Assembly (NCBI RefSeq): GCF_000814825.1
Contig: NZ_CP009302.1
Coordinates: 1,302,001-1,366,000, forward strand
Reading direction: 5' to 3'
DNA length: 64,000 nt
Source: Berryella intestinalis
GTDB lineage: Bacteria > Actinomycetota > Coriobacteriia > Coriobacteriales > Eggerthellaceae
In this document: positions 42,520-51,895 of the stretch, piece by piece
Layout of the letters: the number at the start of each line of letters is the position of its first letter
Position numbering within the stretch: position 1 is the first letter of the stretch
Translations under genes and position numbers: made by a program
Notes under the pieces: generated by a model
The model's database searches: none
Told to the model about the DNA's origin: nothing
Seen by the model: the letters and a program-made list of their open reading frames with translations, nothing else

Positions 42520-43830
42520 TTGGGCGACCAGCGCGTCATCCCGTTCTCCCCGCCCGACATCACCGAGGCGGAGATCGACGGCGTAGTCGAAGTGCTCAAA
42601 AGCGGCTGGATCACCACCGGCCCGAAAACCAAGGAGTTCGAGCGGCGCATCGCAGCGCTTTGCAACGCCCCGCGCGCAGCCGCGCTGAGCTCGGCCACCG
42701 CCGCGCTCGAATGCGCCCTGCGCGTGCTGGGGATCGGCCCCGGCGACGAGGTCATCACCAGCGCCTACACCTACACGGCGTCGGCTTCCTGCATCTGCCA
42801 TGTCGGCGCGACCCCCGTTCTGTGCGACGTGGCGCCGGGAAGCTTCGAGATGGACCTCGAGCAGCTCGCTTCCCGCATAACCGACCGCACGAAGGCCATC
42901 ATCCCGGTCGACCTGGCCGGCATCATGGCCGACTACGACGGGCTGCGCGCGCTCGTCGAGAGCTCGTCGGACGGGTTCCGGGCAAAAAACGACGTTCAGG
43001 AGCAGCTGGGACGCATCGCCCTTATCGCCGACGGGGCCCACTCTCTCGGAGCGGCCCGGCACGGCCTGGCCTCGGGAGAGGCGGCCGACTTCACCGCCGT
43101 GTCGTTCCATGCCGTGAAGAACCTGACCACCGCCGAAGGGGGCGCACTGGCATGGCGCGCGGGCGTCTTCGATGACGACGAGGTCTACCGCCGCCTCATG
43201 CTGTGGTCCCTGCACGGCCAGACCAAAGATGCGCTAGCGAAAACGAAGGTCGGGGCCTGGGAGTACGACGTCGCGTTTCCCGGATGGAAATGCAACATGA
43301 ACGAGCTTTCCGCCGCGCTCGGCCTCGCCCAGGCGAAGCGCTATCCGTCCCTGCTCGCCCGCCGTCGGGCGATCGTCTCGCGCTACGAGGCCAACCTCGC
43401 CGAATGCGGCGTCGAGCTGATCCGCCACTACGCCGAGCACGACGGCGACGCATGCGCGCCCCGCATCCTCACCGACGAGGAAGCCGCCGCCGTACGTAAG
43501 CGCGAGGCGGCCTCACCCGACGGGCACGCCTCAAGCGGGCATCTCATGATCGCGCGCCTGACGGGCCGCTCAACGGAGTTCCGCAATCGCACGATCGAGG
43601 CGCTCGGCGAGCTCGGCATCGCCGCGAACGTCCACTACAAGCCCCTGCCGCTTCTCAGCGCCTACCGCGACCTCGGGTTCGACATCGCCGAATTCCCGAA
43701 CGCCTACGCCCAGTTCGAAAACGAGATCACCCTGCCCCTGCACACCCTGCTGTCCGACGACGACGTCGACTACGTGTGCGAGCGGCTCGCAGAGACCCTG
43801 GGCGCCCTCGAAAGGTCGGGCGTGCGATGA
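42520..43830 (+). CDS. DegT/DnrJ/EryC1-family nucleotide-sugar aminotransferase
   Basis: A 436-residue PLP-dependent aminotransferase acting on a UDP- or dTDP-keto-sugar. Landmarks: IPFSPPDITEAEIDGVVEVLKSGWITTGPKTKEFE, SSATAALECALRVLGIGPGDEVI, PVLCDVAPGSFEMD, LIADGAHSLGA, and VSFHAVKNLTTAEGGAL with the PLP lysine. There is an insertion near residue 330 (RILTDEEAAAVRKREAASPDGHASS) not typical of the family. I chose TTG at 42520 because GGAAGGAGG stands five bases upstream; a GTG at 42481 would add 13 basic residues with no ribosome site. The stop overlaps the next start (ATGA). The product is an amino sugar for the surface polymer. Confidence 0.88.
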   Translation: MGDQRVIPFSPPDITEAEIDGVVEVLKSGWITTGPKTKEFERRIAALCNAPRAAALSSATAALECALRVLGIGPGDEVITSAYTYTASASCICHVGATPVLCDVAPGSFEMDLEQLASRITDRTKAIIPVDLAGIMADYDGLRALVESSSDGFRAKNDVQEQLGRIALIADGAHSLGAARHGLASGEAADFTAVSFHAVKNLTTAEGGALAWRAGVFDDDEVYRRLMLWSLHGQTKDALAKTKVGAWEYDVAFPGWKCNMNELSAALGLAQAKRYPSLLARRRAIVSRYEANLAECGVELIRHYAEHDGDACAPRILTDEEAAAVRKREAASPDGHASSGHLMIARLTGRSTEFRNRTIEALGELGIAANVHYKPLPLLSAYRDLGFDIAEFPNAYAQFENEITLPLHTLLSDDDVDYVCERLAETLGALERSGVR

Positions 43831-44435
43831 GCTTCTACCGGTCATACGGAAAGCGCCTGTGCGACCTGGGCATCGGCATCGCCGCCCTGCCCGTCGTGGC
43901 CATCGTCGTCGGCGCGCTCGGCATCGCCATCAAGCTCGAGGACCGCGGCCCCATCTTCTACAACGCGCCGCGCGTGGGCAAAGACGGGCGCGAGTTCACC
44001 ATGTACAAGCTGCGTTCGATGAAGGTGAACGCCCCCGACCTGGTCATGGAGGACGGCTCCACCTACAACGGCGCCGACGACCCCCGTATGACGCGCGTGG
44101 GCGCCTTCATGCGCAAAACCAGCCTTGACGAGTTTCCCCAGTTCATCAACGTGCTCATCGGAAACATGAGCGTCGTGGGGCCGCGCCCCGACCTTCTGAG
44201 GGAAACCGAGCTGTACCGCGGCGACGAGGGGCGCAAGCTCGAAGTGAAGCCCGGCATCACCGGATACGCCGCCGTGTTCGGGCGCAACTCGCTGCCGTGG
44301 CGCGAACGGCTCAAGCTCGACGTCGAGTACGTCGACCGCGTCAGCTTCCCCCTCGACCTCAAGATCTTCCTCATGACGTTTTCCACCGTGTTCAAGCAGG
44401 AGGGCATCTACGTCGAGGATCGGAAGGGCGACTGA
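43827..44435 (+). CDS. Undecaprenyl-phosphate sugar phosphotransferase (priming enzyme)
   Basis: A 202-residue bacterial sugar transferase of the short WcaJ/PglC-like group. An N-terminal membrane segment ([22 protein letters not shown]) is followed by the conserved core: [31 protein letters not shown], then [34 protein letters not shown], then [11 protein letters not shown]. It transfers a sugar phosphate to undecaprenyl phosphate and so starts repeat-unit assembly on the inner membrane face. Coupled to the upstream aminotransferase by an ATGA overlap, which suggests that the primed sugar is the aminated product, as in PglE-PglC pairs. From 44436 to 44605 I see only a possible promoter and the ribosome site of the next gene. 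Confidence 0.93.
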   Translation: MSFYRSYGKRLCDLGIGIAALPVVAIVVGALGIAIKLEDRGPIFYNAPRVGKDGREFTMYKLRSMKVNAPDLVMEDGSTYNGADDPRMTRVGAFMRKTSLDEFPQFINVLIGNMSVVGPRPDLLRETELYRGDEGRKLEVKPGITGYAAVFGRNSLPWRERLKLDVEYVDRVSFPLDLKIFLMTFSTVFKQEGIYVEDRKGD

Positions 44436-44605
44436 GCGGCGATACGGCGTTTTTTATGTTATCTGGCTCCTATATGCGCAGTTCGTTTAAAGTGTAGAAG
44501 CCTGCGTTTCCCCTCGGGAAGCGCCTCGCCCGAACCCGGGCGGACACGGTGAAACACGCATACGAAGCCGCATCGGAACCGATGCTCACTGGAGGAAGTC
44601 TTCGC

Positions 44606-47032
44606 ATGAATATTTTCGTTGCAAGCTGGTTTTTCCCGCCGTCGGTGTCGAGCGAGGGAATCGTCACCTACAAGCTGTTCAGGAACTCGGCGCACCACTA
44701 CGACGTCTGCTCGTCGCAGAGCACCCTTTGGAGCTACGACCAGGTGCTTCCCATCGATGCCGACAACATCGCGTCGTTTCCCATCGACACCGACGATTTC
44801 GACACCTGGATCGATGCGGCGGTCGAGCTGTTCGAGCAGCGCCACGCCCAGTCCCCCTACGACGCGATCATGACCCGCTCGATGCCGCCCGAAAGCGTGG
44901 AGGTGGCCAAGCGCATCAAAGAGAAGCATCCCGACCTGCCCTGGATCGCCTCGCTTGCCGACCCCATCGCCAAGTCCCCCTACCACATCAAGGGATGGGT
45001 GCTGGAGAACCAGGCGCTCAGCAAGCAGGACAAGGCGGATTTCCAGGTGGCCCTCAAAGCGGGCTGCGAAGCCTGGAAGGACCACGAGTCCGAGGGCATC
45101 CGCACCATGTGCGAGCTGAAAGACGTCGAAGACTACGCCATCCATCACGCCGACGCGCTGATCTTCCCCCATGAAACGCTCCAACACTTCGTGCTCGGCA
45201 CCAGAAGGCGCAAGAACAACCTCGTCGTCCCCCATTCGTTCGACACCGCACTCTACCCGCAGCCGCGCGAGCGGAAAGGCGACGGCGTGATCGAGCTCGC
45301 CTTCCTGGGCCACTCCGACCACGTGCGCTCCCTCGAGCCCCTCGTGCGCGCCATGCAGCGGCTGAAAACGCTCGATGCCGACGCGCTCGGCAAGCTGCGC
45401 CTGCGCTTCATCGGCAACGTGACCGAGGAAGTGCGCAGCCTCGTGTACAACTACGACCTCTACGACTGCATCCGCATCGAAAGCAGCGTCGATTACCAGA
45501 CCAGCCTGCGCATCATGGGCGAGGTCGACTGGCTTTTGCACATCGACGCGCACTTCGACATCCTCGAGGAGACGGGCGGCTCCATCTACTTCGCCGGCAA
45601 GATCGCCGACTACCTGGGAACCGACACCCCCATCTTCGCCGTCACGGGAGAGCACACCCCCGCCTGCGAGATCGTCCGCCACGCCGGCGGGCTCTGCTTC
45701 ACCCAAGACGACGTCTCCGGCATCGCGGCTGCCCTAAGCGACATCGCGCAGGGCCGCATCCAGGCGAGCGTCGATCGGGCCTGGCGCGACCGCTACGACG
45801 CGCGCGCCGTCGCCGCCGAATACGACCGCGCCCTCGAGCGGGTCGTTTCGAAGGACGCCGCGCCCTTCGAACGCAGCTGGTGGCCCGAGGTGGAAGGGGC
45901 CGGCACGCGCACCGACAAGCTGCTGACGGTCTGCGTGCCCGCCTACAACGTCGAATGCTTCCTCGACCGGTGCCTGCACTCGTTTATGTCCAGCCCCGCC
46001 GCCGACGCGCTCGACATCATCGTGGTCAACGACGGTTCGCCCGACAACGGGCGCGCCATCGCCGAGGCGTACTGCAAGCGCTACCCTTCCATCGTATCGC
46101 TCATCGACAAGGAAAACGGAGGCCACGGCTCCACCATCAACGCCGCGCTCGAACGCGCCCGCGGGCTGTACTTCCGCGTCGTGGACGGGGATGACTGGGT
46201 CGACGGGAAGAACCTCGCCGCCATGCTCTCCAAGGTCGAATCCCTCGGCGAATACGCCGACCTCGTCTCCACGAACTACCACCAGGTGTACGGAGAGGAC
46301 GGCCACACCGTCCCCTGGATGAAGGTGAGCGGCGTCGAGAACTACCGGATCTTCGACTTCGCCTCGTCGGATTTCACCATGGAGTACTTCACCATGGCCT
46401 CCACCATGGTGAAGACCGAGATACTGCGCAAGGCGAACTTCAAGATCCAGGAGAAGACCTTCTACGTGGACGTGGAGTACATCCTGTTCCCCATCCCCTA
46501 CGTGGAAACCGTCATGTTCACGCCCGAGTTCGTGTACCGCTATGCAGTGGGCAACGCCGACCAGAGCATCAACCGCGACGTGTTCACCGCGCGCTACGAC
46601 CACCACGACCGCGTCATCCGCCGCATGCTGTCCTACTACCGCAGCCACAAGCCCGCGATGTCCCAGGGCCAGCGCGCCTACACCGAGTCGCTTTTCGTGC
46701 GCCATCTGCTGAACAGCCACTACACGCTCAGCCTCATCTGGGACACCGACAAGGAGCGCGGCTGCGCGCGGGCGCGCGACTTCGACGCGTTCCTCAAGCA
46801 GACCGATCCCGACCTCCACAGCCGCGTGGGGGCGAAGTTCCTCACCGTGAGGGCGCTGCGCAAATGCGACTTCGATCCGCGCAGCGCGCGCCTCTACACC
46901 GATCTCGGCGAGGACACGCTGATCAACTCGCTGCGGCGCGCCGCACGCGCGATCGCGACCACCCCGGTCGGCGAGAAGATCGCCTACAACCCCGTGACGG
47001 CGGCCATCTCGAACCGGTTCTTCCGGAGGTAG
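44606..47032 (+). CDS. Bifunctional glycosyltransferase: GT-B half fused to GT2 half
   Basis: An 808-residue two-domain protein. Residues 1-420 resemble a GT-B enzyme (MNIFVASWFFPPSVSSEGIVTYKLF, then VIELAFLGHSDHVRSLEPLV and GGSIYFAGKIADYLGTDTPIFAVTGEHTP). From about 440 a GT2 domain begins: LLTVCVPAYNVECFLDRCLHSF, DIIVVNDGSPDNG, NGGHGSTINAALERARGLYFRVVDGDDWV, where DGDD is the metal-binding DxD-type motif. The GT2 half and its tail are similar to the separate gene at 49800 (NGGHGS, FRVxDGDD, and a D-ER-ARxF motif), so the two are paralogues. GGAGG precedes the ATG at 44606; a frame from 44549 lacks one. It could add two successive sugars. Confidence 0.85.
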   Translation: MNIFVASWFFPPSVSSEGIVTYKLFRNSAHHYDVCSSQSTLWSYDQVLPIDADNIASFPIDTDDFDTWIDAAVELFEQRHAQSPYDAIMTRSMPPESVEVAKRIKEKHPDLPWIASLADPIAKSPYHIKGWVLENQALSKQDKADFQVALKAGCEAWKDHESEGIRTMCELKDVEDYAIHHADALIFPHETLQHFVLGTRRRKNNLVVPHSFDTALYPQPRERKGDGVIELAFLGHSDHVRSLEPLVRAMQRLKTLDADALGKLRLRFIGNVTEEVRSLVYNYDLYDCIRIESSVDYQTSLRIMGEVDWLLHIDAHFDILEETGGSIYFAGKIADYLGTDTPIFAVTGEHTPACEIVRHAGGLCFTQDDVSGIAAALSDIAQGRIQASVDRAWRDRYDARAVAAEYDRALERVVSKDAAPFERSWWPEVEGAGTRTDKLLTVCVPAYNVECFLDRCLHSFMSSPAADALDIIVVNDGSPDNGRAIAEAYCKRYPSIVSLIDKENGGHGSTINAALERARGLYFRVVDGDDWVDGKNLAAMLSKVESLGEYADLVSTNYHQVYGEDGHTVPWMKVSGVENYRIFDFASSDFTMEYFTMASTMVKTEILRKANFKIQEKTFYVDVEYILFPIPYVETVMFTPEFVYRYAVGNADQSINRDVFTARYDHHDRVIRRMLSYYRSHKPAMSQGQRAYTESLFVRHLLNSHYTLSLIWDTDKERGCARARDFDAFLKQTDPDLHSRVGAKFLTVRALRKCDFDPRSARLYTDLGEDTLINSLRRAARAIATTPVGEKIAYNPVTAAISNRFFRR

Positions 47033-47125
47033 GCCCCGCCGAACCGGCGCCTGCGCACAGAGCCGTCGGCGCCGTCGTTGTTGGTACACTGTTCCCGGCG
47101 TTCGGGACCCGATAAAAGGATTCTC

Positions 47126-47905
47126 ATGCAGGCTATCGAACAGAACCAGATGAAGAAGAACCTCTTCATCCTGCGCACCCTCGTTACCAAGGACTTCAAG
47201 CTGAAGTACCGCCGCAGCGTCCTGGGCGTGCTTTGGAGCGTGTTGAACCCGCTGCTCATGATGGTGGTCCTCTCGGCGGTGTTCTCGTTCATGTTCCGTT
47301 TCACCATCGAGAACTTCCCGCTGTACCTCATCTTGGGCACGATCCTGTTCAACCTCATGGCCGACTCGACCAGCGCGGCCATGTACTCCATCACCGGAGC
47401 TGCGCCGCTCATCAAGAAGATCCGCATCGAGAAGCTGATCTTCCCGTTGGAGTCGGTGGTGTTCCAGATCGTGAACTTCGTCATCTCGCTGGTGGCGGTC
47501 GTCCTGGTCATGCTGTACTTCCGCATCACCCCCACGCTGAACCTCCTCGCGCTTCCGCTGCTCATCTTCTACGTCCTGGTGTTCTCGCTCGGCCTCGGCA
47601 TGCTCTTGGCCGCGCTCGCCGTGTTCTTCCGCGACGTGATGCACCTCTGGGGCGTCGTCATCACCGCCTGGACCTACGCCACGCCGCTGTTCTACCCGGT
47701 CGACATGCTGGACGGATGGATGCAGACGGTCATGTCGTTCAACCCCATGTATCACTACGTCACCTATTTCCGCAGCATCGTGATGTGGGACACCATGCCC
47801 GACCTCACCGAGAACCTCGTGTGCCTCGGCATCGCGCTCGTCACCTTCCTCATAGGCTTCGCCGTGTTCCGCAAGTCCGAAAACAAGTTCATTCTGTACA
47901 TCTAA
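47126..47905 (+). CDS. Polysaccharide ABC exporter permease (Wzm/TagG type)
   Basis: A 259-residue ABC-2 type permease with six membrane segments. LRTLVTKDFKLKYRRSVLGVLWSVLNPLLMMVVLSAVFSFMF is the conserved amphipathic entry helix and first membrane span. GLGMLLAALAVFFRDVMHLWGVVITAWTYATPLFYPVDML is the diagnostic C-terminal block. It moves undecaprenyl-linked polymer across the membrane with the ATPase encoded by the next gene. AAAAGGA precedes the ATG. A weak -10 (TACACT, 47085-47090) may start transcription here. This implies an ABC-dependent rather than Wzx/Wzy-dependent polymer, and no Wzy-like polymerase is present. Confidence 0.93.
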   Translation: MQAIEQNQMKKNLFILRTLVTKDFKLKYRRSVLGVLWSVLNPLLMMVVLSAVFSFMFRFTIENFPLYLILGTILFNLMADSTSAAMYSITGAAPLIKKIRIEKLIFPLESVVFQIVNFVISLVAVVLVMLYFRITPTLNLLALPLLIFYVLVFSLGLGMLLAALAVFFRDVMHLWGVVITAWTYATPLFYPVDMLDGWMQTVMSFNPMYHYVTYFRSIVMWDTMPDLTENLVCLGIALVTFLIGFAVFRKSENKFILYI

Positions 47906-47914
47906 GGATCCGCT

Positions 47915-48697
47915 ATGGCACTCGATTTCAACCGCGACAGCGCCCCTTCCGACGGCAAAGCCGAGCCCATGATCGTGGTCGACCACGTCGATATGGTGTT
48001 CAACATCGCCAACGAACAGCTGAACAGCCTGAAGGAGTACTTCATCAAGGCCATGAAGCGCGAGCTGTTCTTCCGCGAATTCAAGGCGCTCCAGGACATC
48101 TCGGTCACCGTGAACCGCGGCGACGTGTACGGCATCGTGGGTACCAACGGATCGGGCAAGTCGACGCTGCTGAAGATCGTGGCGGGCGTGCTCGAGCCGA
48201 CGCGGGGCACCTGCACCATCAACGGCTCCATCGCGCCGCTCATCGAGCTGGGCGCCGGTTTCGACCCCGAGCTCACCGCGCGCGAGAACGTGTACCTCAA
48301 CGGATCGCTGCTCGGCTACAGCAGGCAGTTCGTCGACGAGCATTTCGACTCGATCATCGACTTCGCCGAGATCCGCGACTTCGTGGACATGCCCCTGAAG
48401 AACTACTCGTCGGGCATGACCGCCCGCATCGCCTTCGCCATCGCCACCGCCACGGTCCCCGACATCCTCGTCGTGGACGAGGCGCTGTCGGTCGGCGACT
48501 TCCTGTTCCAAGAGAAGTGCGAACGGCGCATCAACGAGCTTGTCAACGACCACGGAACCACCCTCCTGTTCGTCTCGCACAGCATCGACCAGGTCGAACG
48601 CGTCTGCCAGAAGGCGCTGTGGATCGAGAAGGGCGTCATGCGCATGAACGGGGACGTCAAAGAGGTATGCGAGGCGTATCGCGGCCTCCAGCAATAG
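47915..48697 (+). CDS. Polysaccharide ABC exporter ATPase (Wzt/TagH type)
   Basis: A 260-residue ATPase. Walker A is GTNGSGKST, the signature is YSSGMTARIAFAIATAT, Walker B is ILVVDEALSVGD, and the switch is SHSIDQV. The order KSTLLKIVAGVLEPTRGTCTINGSIAPLIELGAGFDPELTARENVYLNG is typical of Wzt/TagH proteins. It ends shortly after the ATPase domain, so the extra C-terminal substrate-recognition domain of some Wzt proteins is absent. It lies nine bases after the permease gene, and the two form the exporter. Confidence 0.94.
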   Translation: MALDFNRDSAPSDGKAEPMIVVDHVDMVFNIANEQLNSLKEYFIKAMKRELFFREFKALQDISVTVNRGDVYGIVGTNGSGKSTLLKIVAGVLEPTRGTCTINGSIAPLIELGAGFDPELTARENVYLNGSLLGYSRQFVDEHFDSIIDFAEIRDFVDMPLKNYSSGMTARIAFAIATATVPDILVVDEALSVGDFLFQEKCERRINELVNDHGTTLLFVSHSIDQVERVCQKALWIEKGVMRMNGDVKEVCEAYRGLQQ

Positions 48698-48699
48698 CC

Positions 48700-49803
48700 A
48701 TGGCTGCCGACACCCTCGCGGGAACGCCCGCCTCGACCCCGCTTTTCACCTTGGTCATGCCCACCTACGGCGTGCGCGACCACATCGCTTCGGCCGTGTC
48801 CGACGTGCTGGCTCAGACATGCGGCGACTGGGAGCTCATCGTGGTGGACGACTGCACGCCCGACGACTCGATCGAGCAGGCCCGCGCCGCCGCCTCGGGC
48901 GATCCGCGCGTGCGCTTTCTCACCCACGAGCGCAACCTGGGAATCTCGGGCGCGCGCAACACCGGCATCGAGGCCGCGCGGGGAGCCTACATCTTCTTCC
49001 CCGATCCCGACGACCGATTCGAGCCCGCCATGCTCGAGCATATCGAGGAGGCGCTGAAGCGGCACGGGTACCCCGACGTCGTCGTCTTCGGGCACATGCA
49101 GCGCTACTTCGACGAGGACGGGTCGTTTCTCTACGAGAGCGAGATGTCCCCTTCGCCGGGTTTCTGGACGGAAGATGAGCTGCCGCATCAGCTGATCGGC
49201 CTCGAAGAGGGAACGCACCTGGGATACGCCTGGAACAAGGCCTACCGTGTCGAGCTCGTCGAGCGCCTCGTCCTCAGGTTCGAGTTCGACGCCCCGCTCA
49301 TCGAGGATTTCCTGTTCGCGGCGGCCTTCTTCCGCCATGCCCGATCGCTTGCCTGCATCGGTTCGGCCGACTACCTCTACGCGAAGCGCCTGGGGAAAAA
49401 CCTCACCAACGAGTTCATCCCCAACTACTACGAGCTGCACCGCCGCCGCATCGCGGTGATGCGCGATTTGCTCGACGACCGGGGAGCCCTCGACGGGAAG
49501 GCCCGCGAGACGCTGGGAGCGCTGTACGCCCGCTACATCCTCTCCGCGCTGGAGCGCACCTACGCCGAGCAGGCGCATATGGACGCGAGGCGAAGGCGCG
49601 CGTGGTGCGCTTCGGTGTTCGCCGACCGGCTCTTCGAAGATCTGGTGATGAACGGGCGGGCGCGCAACAGCCGCAGCCTGGCAGTGTGCCTGGCCGTGCT
49701 CAAGACGCGCAACGTCGGCGCGGCGCTCGCTTTGGGAAAGGCCATCCACGCGGTTCGCAGCCGTTCCACCGCCCTCTACTCGAAAGCGAAGTCCGGACGA
49801 TGA
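48700..49803 (+). CDS. GT2-family glycosyltransferase
   Basis: A 367-residue GT-A fold enzyme. FTLVMPTYGVRDHIASAVSDVLAQTCGDWELIVVDDCTPDDS gives the nucleotide-binding start, NLGISGARNTGIEAARGAYIFFPDPDDRFEP contains the acidic DPDD metal site, and EEGTHLGYAWNKAYRVELVERL is the usual acceptor region. The C-terminal 120 residues are helical and Arg-rich. Sugar specificity unknown. Its ATG begins two bases after the ATPase stop. The end overlaps the next gene (ATGA), so exporter and transferases are translated in series. Confidence 0.87.
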   Translation: MAADTLAGTPASTPLFTLVMPTYGVRDHIASAVSDVLAQTCGDWELIVVDDCTPDDSIEQARAAASGDPRVRFLTHERNLGISGARNTGIEAARGAYIFFPDPDDRFEPAMLEHIEEALKRHGYPDVVVFGHMQRYFDEDGSFLYESEMSPSPGFWTEDELPHQLIGLEEGTHLGYAWNKAYRVELVERLVLRFEFDAPLIEDFLFAAAFFRHARSLACIGSADYLYAKRLGKNLTNEFIPNYYELHRRRIAVMRDLLDDRGALDGKARETLGALYARYILSALERTYAEQAHMDARRRRAWCASVFADRLFEDLVMNGRARNSRSLAVCLAVLKTRNVGAALALGKAIHAVRSRSTALYSKAKSGR

Positions 49804-50801
49804 ACAAGGTCCTCACCGTTGCCATCCCCAGTTACAACGTCGAGCAGTACCTGCGCGCAAGCCTCGACAGCTACTGCTGCGAGCCGATAGACGAGCGCCT
49901 GGAGGTGCTCATCGTCGACGACGGCTCCACAGACGCCACCGCCGCGATCGCGCTCGAGTACGTGCAGAGGTTCCCCAGCCTGTTCAGCCTCGTATCGAAG
50001 GACAACGGAGGCCACGGCTCGGCGGTCAACGCCGGCATCGATTTCGCAACCGGGCGCTATTTCCGCGTGATCGACGGGGACGACCGCATCTGCTCGGCCA
50101 ATATCCCCGCGCTGCTGGATGCGCTGGAAACCTGCACCGACGACCTGGTCATCGACGTCAAGCGCGAGGTCACGTTCTCGACGGGGGAATCGCAGCGGTT
50201 CGACCTGCCCGCGAACCTCCCGCGCGGCGAAAGCGTGCCGTTCGAGGACATCTGCCTGCGCACCGACATCGAATCGAGCTTCCAGATCCACACCCTCTCG
50301 ATGCGCACCGACTTTCTGCGCGAGCGCGCCGTGAAGCTGCTCGAGCACACGTTCTACGTCGACTACGAGCTGGTCGTGAAGGTGAGCGCCTGGGCCGATA
50401 CCGTGCGCTTCCTCGATCTCGAGGTGTGCAACTACTACGTGGGCAACATCGCCCAGAGCGTGAGCCCCGCCAACTACGTGAGGCGCTGGGACGACCACGA
50501 TCGGGTGTGCAGCGAGCTGCTTGCGTTCGCCACGAGGACCCCGCTCGGCGCCGTCCGCAAGCGCTTCGTCGAATCACGCGTCGATCTGCTGGTGAACACC
50601 CATTACAACATCGCGCTCATATTCGACGAGGACCGCGAGCGCGGCCTCGAGCGGGCGCGCTGGTTCAAAGACTTCCTCACCCGCGACTACCCCGCCTTCG
50701 AAAAGCGCTCGAGGATGCGCTACTACCAGGCGCGCATCCTGCACCGCCTCGGATTCGACGCGGAAAAGCTCGACCGCCTCATGGGGCGCTCCGCATCGTA
50801 G
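49800..50801 (+). CDS. GT2-family glycosyltransferase
   Basis: A 333-residue GT-A enzyme. LTVAIPSYNVEQYLRASLDSYC, EVLIVDDGSTDATAAIALEYVQRFPSLFSLVSKDNGGHGSAVNAGIDFATGRYFRVIDGDD. The region around DNGGHGS, the DGDD motif and the C-terminal FDEDRERGLERARWFKDFL match the GT2 half of the fusion gene at 44606, so the two probably arose by duplication or share a donor sugar. Coupled to the upstream gene by ATGA. It is the last plus-strand gene of this block; the stop codon sits in an inverted repeat (50798-50819) that also holds the stop of the convergent gene. Confidence 0.87.
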   Translation: MNKVLTVAIPSYNVEQYLRASLDSYCCEPIDERLEVLIVDDGSTDATAAIALEYVQRFPSLFSLVSKDNGGHGSAVNAGIDFATGRYFRVIDGDDRICSANIPALLDALETCTDDLVIDVKREVTFSTGESQRFDLPANLPRGESVPFEDICLRTDIESSFQIHTLSMRTDFLRERAVKLLEHTFYVDYELVVKVSAWADTVRFLDLEVCNYYVGNIAQSVSPANYVRRWDDHDRVCSELLAFATRTPLGAVRKRFVESRVDLLVNTHYNIALIFDEDRERGLERARWFKDFLTRDYPAFEKRSRMRYYQARILHRLGFDAEKLDRLMGRSAS

Positions 50802-50815
50802 GCACGGCTTGCGGC

Positions 50816-51892
50816 CTACCCGCGGTACTTCAGGCGCTTCATCACCAAACCGAGGCCGCCCATCTCCCAGTAGCGCACAAGCGAGGCGACGCCGGTCTGC
50901 TTTCCCTGCGTGATCGTCGCCCACGTATGGAAGTCCGACGCGCTTTTCAGGATATGGCGCAAATCAGCCTCGCTCCAAGGCTGGAACAGGTCGAAGTCGA
51001 TCGTGCCGGCGGCCTCGGCCGCCTTGAAGTCCGCCTCGAAGCGCTCGATGAACTGCGCCCGCAGATCCACATCGAGGCGCCAGTAGTTCCATATGTAGCT
51101 GTCGAACTTCAAACGCGTCTCGACCGTGCGCAGGGCGTCTTTGTCGGGATGGGCGTCTAAAAAGCGCTCGATCTCGTCGAACTCGTCGCACACGCAGAAC
51201 ACCTTGCCGGGAGCGTGGATGGAGGACGCCTCGTTATCCTGGCGGTAATGGACGAACGCATCGCTTAAGAGGGCCACCTTCGACGCGCAGGCCCACACTT
51301 TGAAGGTGAACGAGAGGTCCTGGTAGCTCGCCCCCGGCGTCTCCAGGAACCTGATCCCGTTTTCCTGCAGGAAGTCGCGGCGGTACAGCGCCGACCAGAT
51401 CGAGGGCATGTACCAGAACAGCTCGGGGTACGACGCCGGCTCGACCACCTCGGGCGTCTGGGCGCCGATCAGCTCGTTTTTCCGGTTATGGGGCTCTTCG
51501 GTGCTCCAGTAGAAGAAGAAGTTGGCCTTCACCGCATCGGCTGCGGTCCGCTCTGCTGCGGCGTGCAAGCGCTCGAACGTCTCCAGCTCGCAGAAATCAT
51601 CCGATTCGAGGATGCCCACGTAGGTTCCCCGCGCGGCGTCCAGGCCGCGGTTCATCGACGCACCGTAGCCGGAGTTCTCCTTCTCGATGACCCGGAAGCG
51701 CGCATCTTCTGCGCAGAAGCGGTCGATGATGGCCGCCGTGGAATCGGTCGAACCATCGTTTATGCAGATCACTTCGATATCCTGAAGCGTCTGGGCCTTC
51801 AGCGACCCCAGGCACTGCACAAGGTACCTCTCGACGTTGTAGCACGGCACCAGAATCGAAACCTTCGGCTCCGCCGATTGCAATTCGCTCAT
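50816..51892 (-). CDS. GT2-family glycosyltransferase
   Basis: A 358-residue GT-A enzyme. VSILVPCYNVERYLVQCLGSLKAQTLQDIEVICINDGSTDSTAAIIDRFC, ENSGYGASMNRGLDAARGTYVGILESDDFCE, where ESDD is the metal site, and the acceptor-side segment SIWSALYRRDFLQENGIRFLETPGASYQDLSFTFKV. This set of features occurs in capsular and rhamnan/galactan glycosyltransferases. Sugar not identifiable. It converges on the gene at 49800 with only 14 bases between the stops, and follows three bases after the frameshifted gene at 51896. Confidence 0.88.
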   Translation of the reverse strand: MSELQSAEPKVSILVPCYNVERYLVQCLGSLKAQTLQDIEVICINDGSTDSTAAIIDRFCAEDARFRVIEKENSGYGASMNRGLDAARGTYVGILESDDFCELETFERLHAAAERTAADAVKANFFFYWSTEEPHNRKNELIGAQTPEVVEPASYPELFWYMPSIWSALYRRDFLQENGIRFLETPGASYQDLSFTFKVWACASKVALLSDAFVHYRQDNEASSIHAPGKVFCVCDEFDEIERFLDAHPDKDALRTVETRLKFDSYIWNYWRLDVDLRAQFIERFEADFKAAEAAGTIDFDLFQPWSEADLRHILKSASDFHTWATITQGKQTGVASLVRYWEMGGLGLVMKRLKYRG

Positions 51893-51895
51893 ACC

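Noticed and set aside
45734-48694. A 986-residue minus-strand open frame opposite the exporter genes
   Set aside because: It is a GC-rich antisense shadow rich in His, Glu and Val; the plus strand carries clear family motifs throughout.
50798-50819. Terminator between the convergent glycosyltransferase genes
   Set aside because: GTAGGC/GCCTAC is only six bases, contains both stop codons and is not followed by a T-run on either strand.
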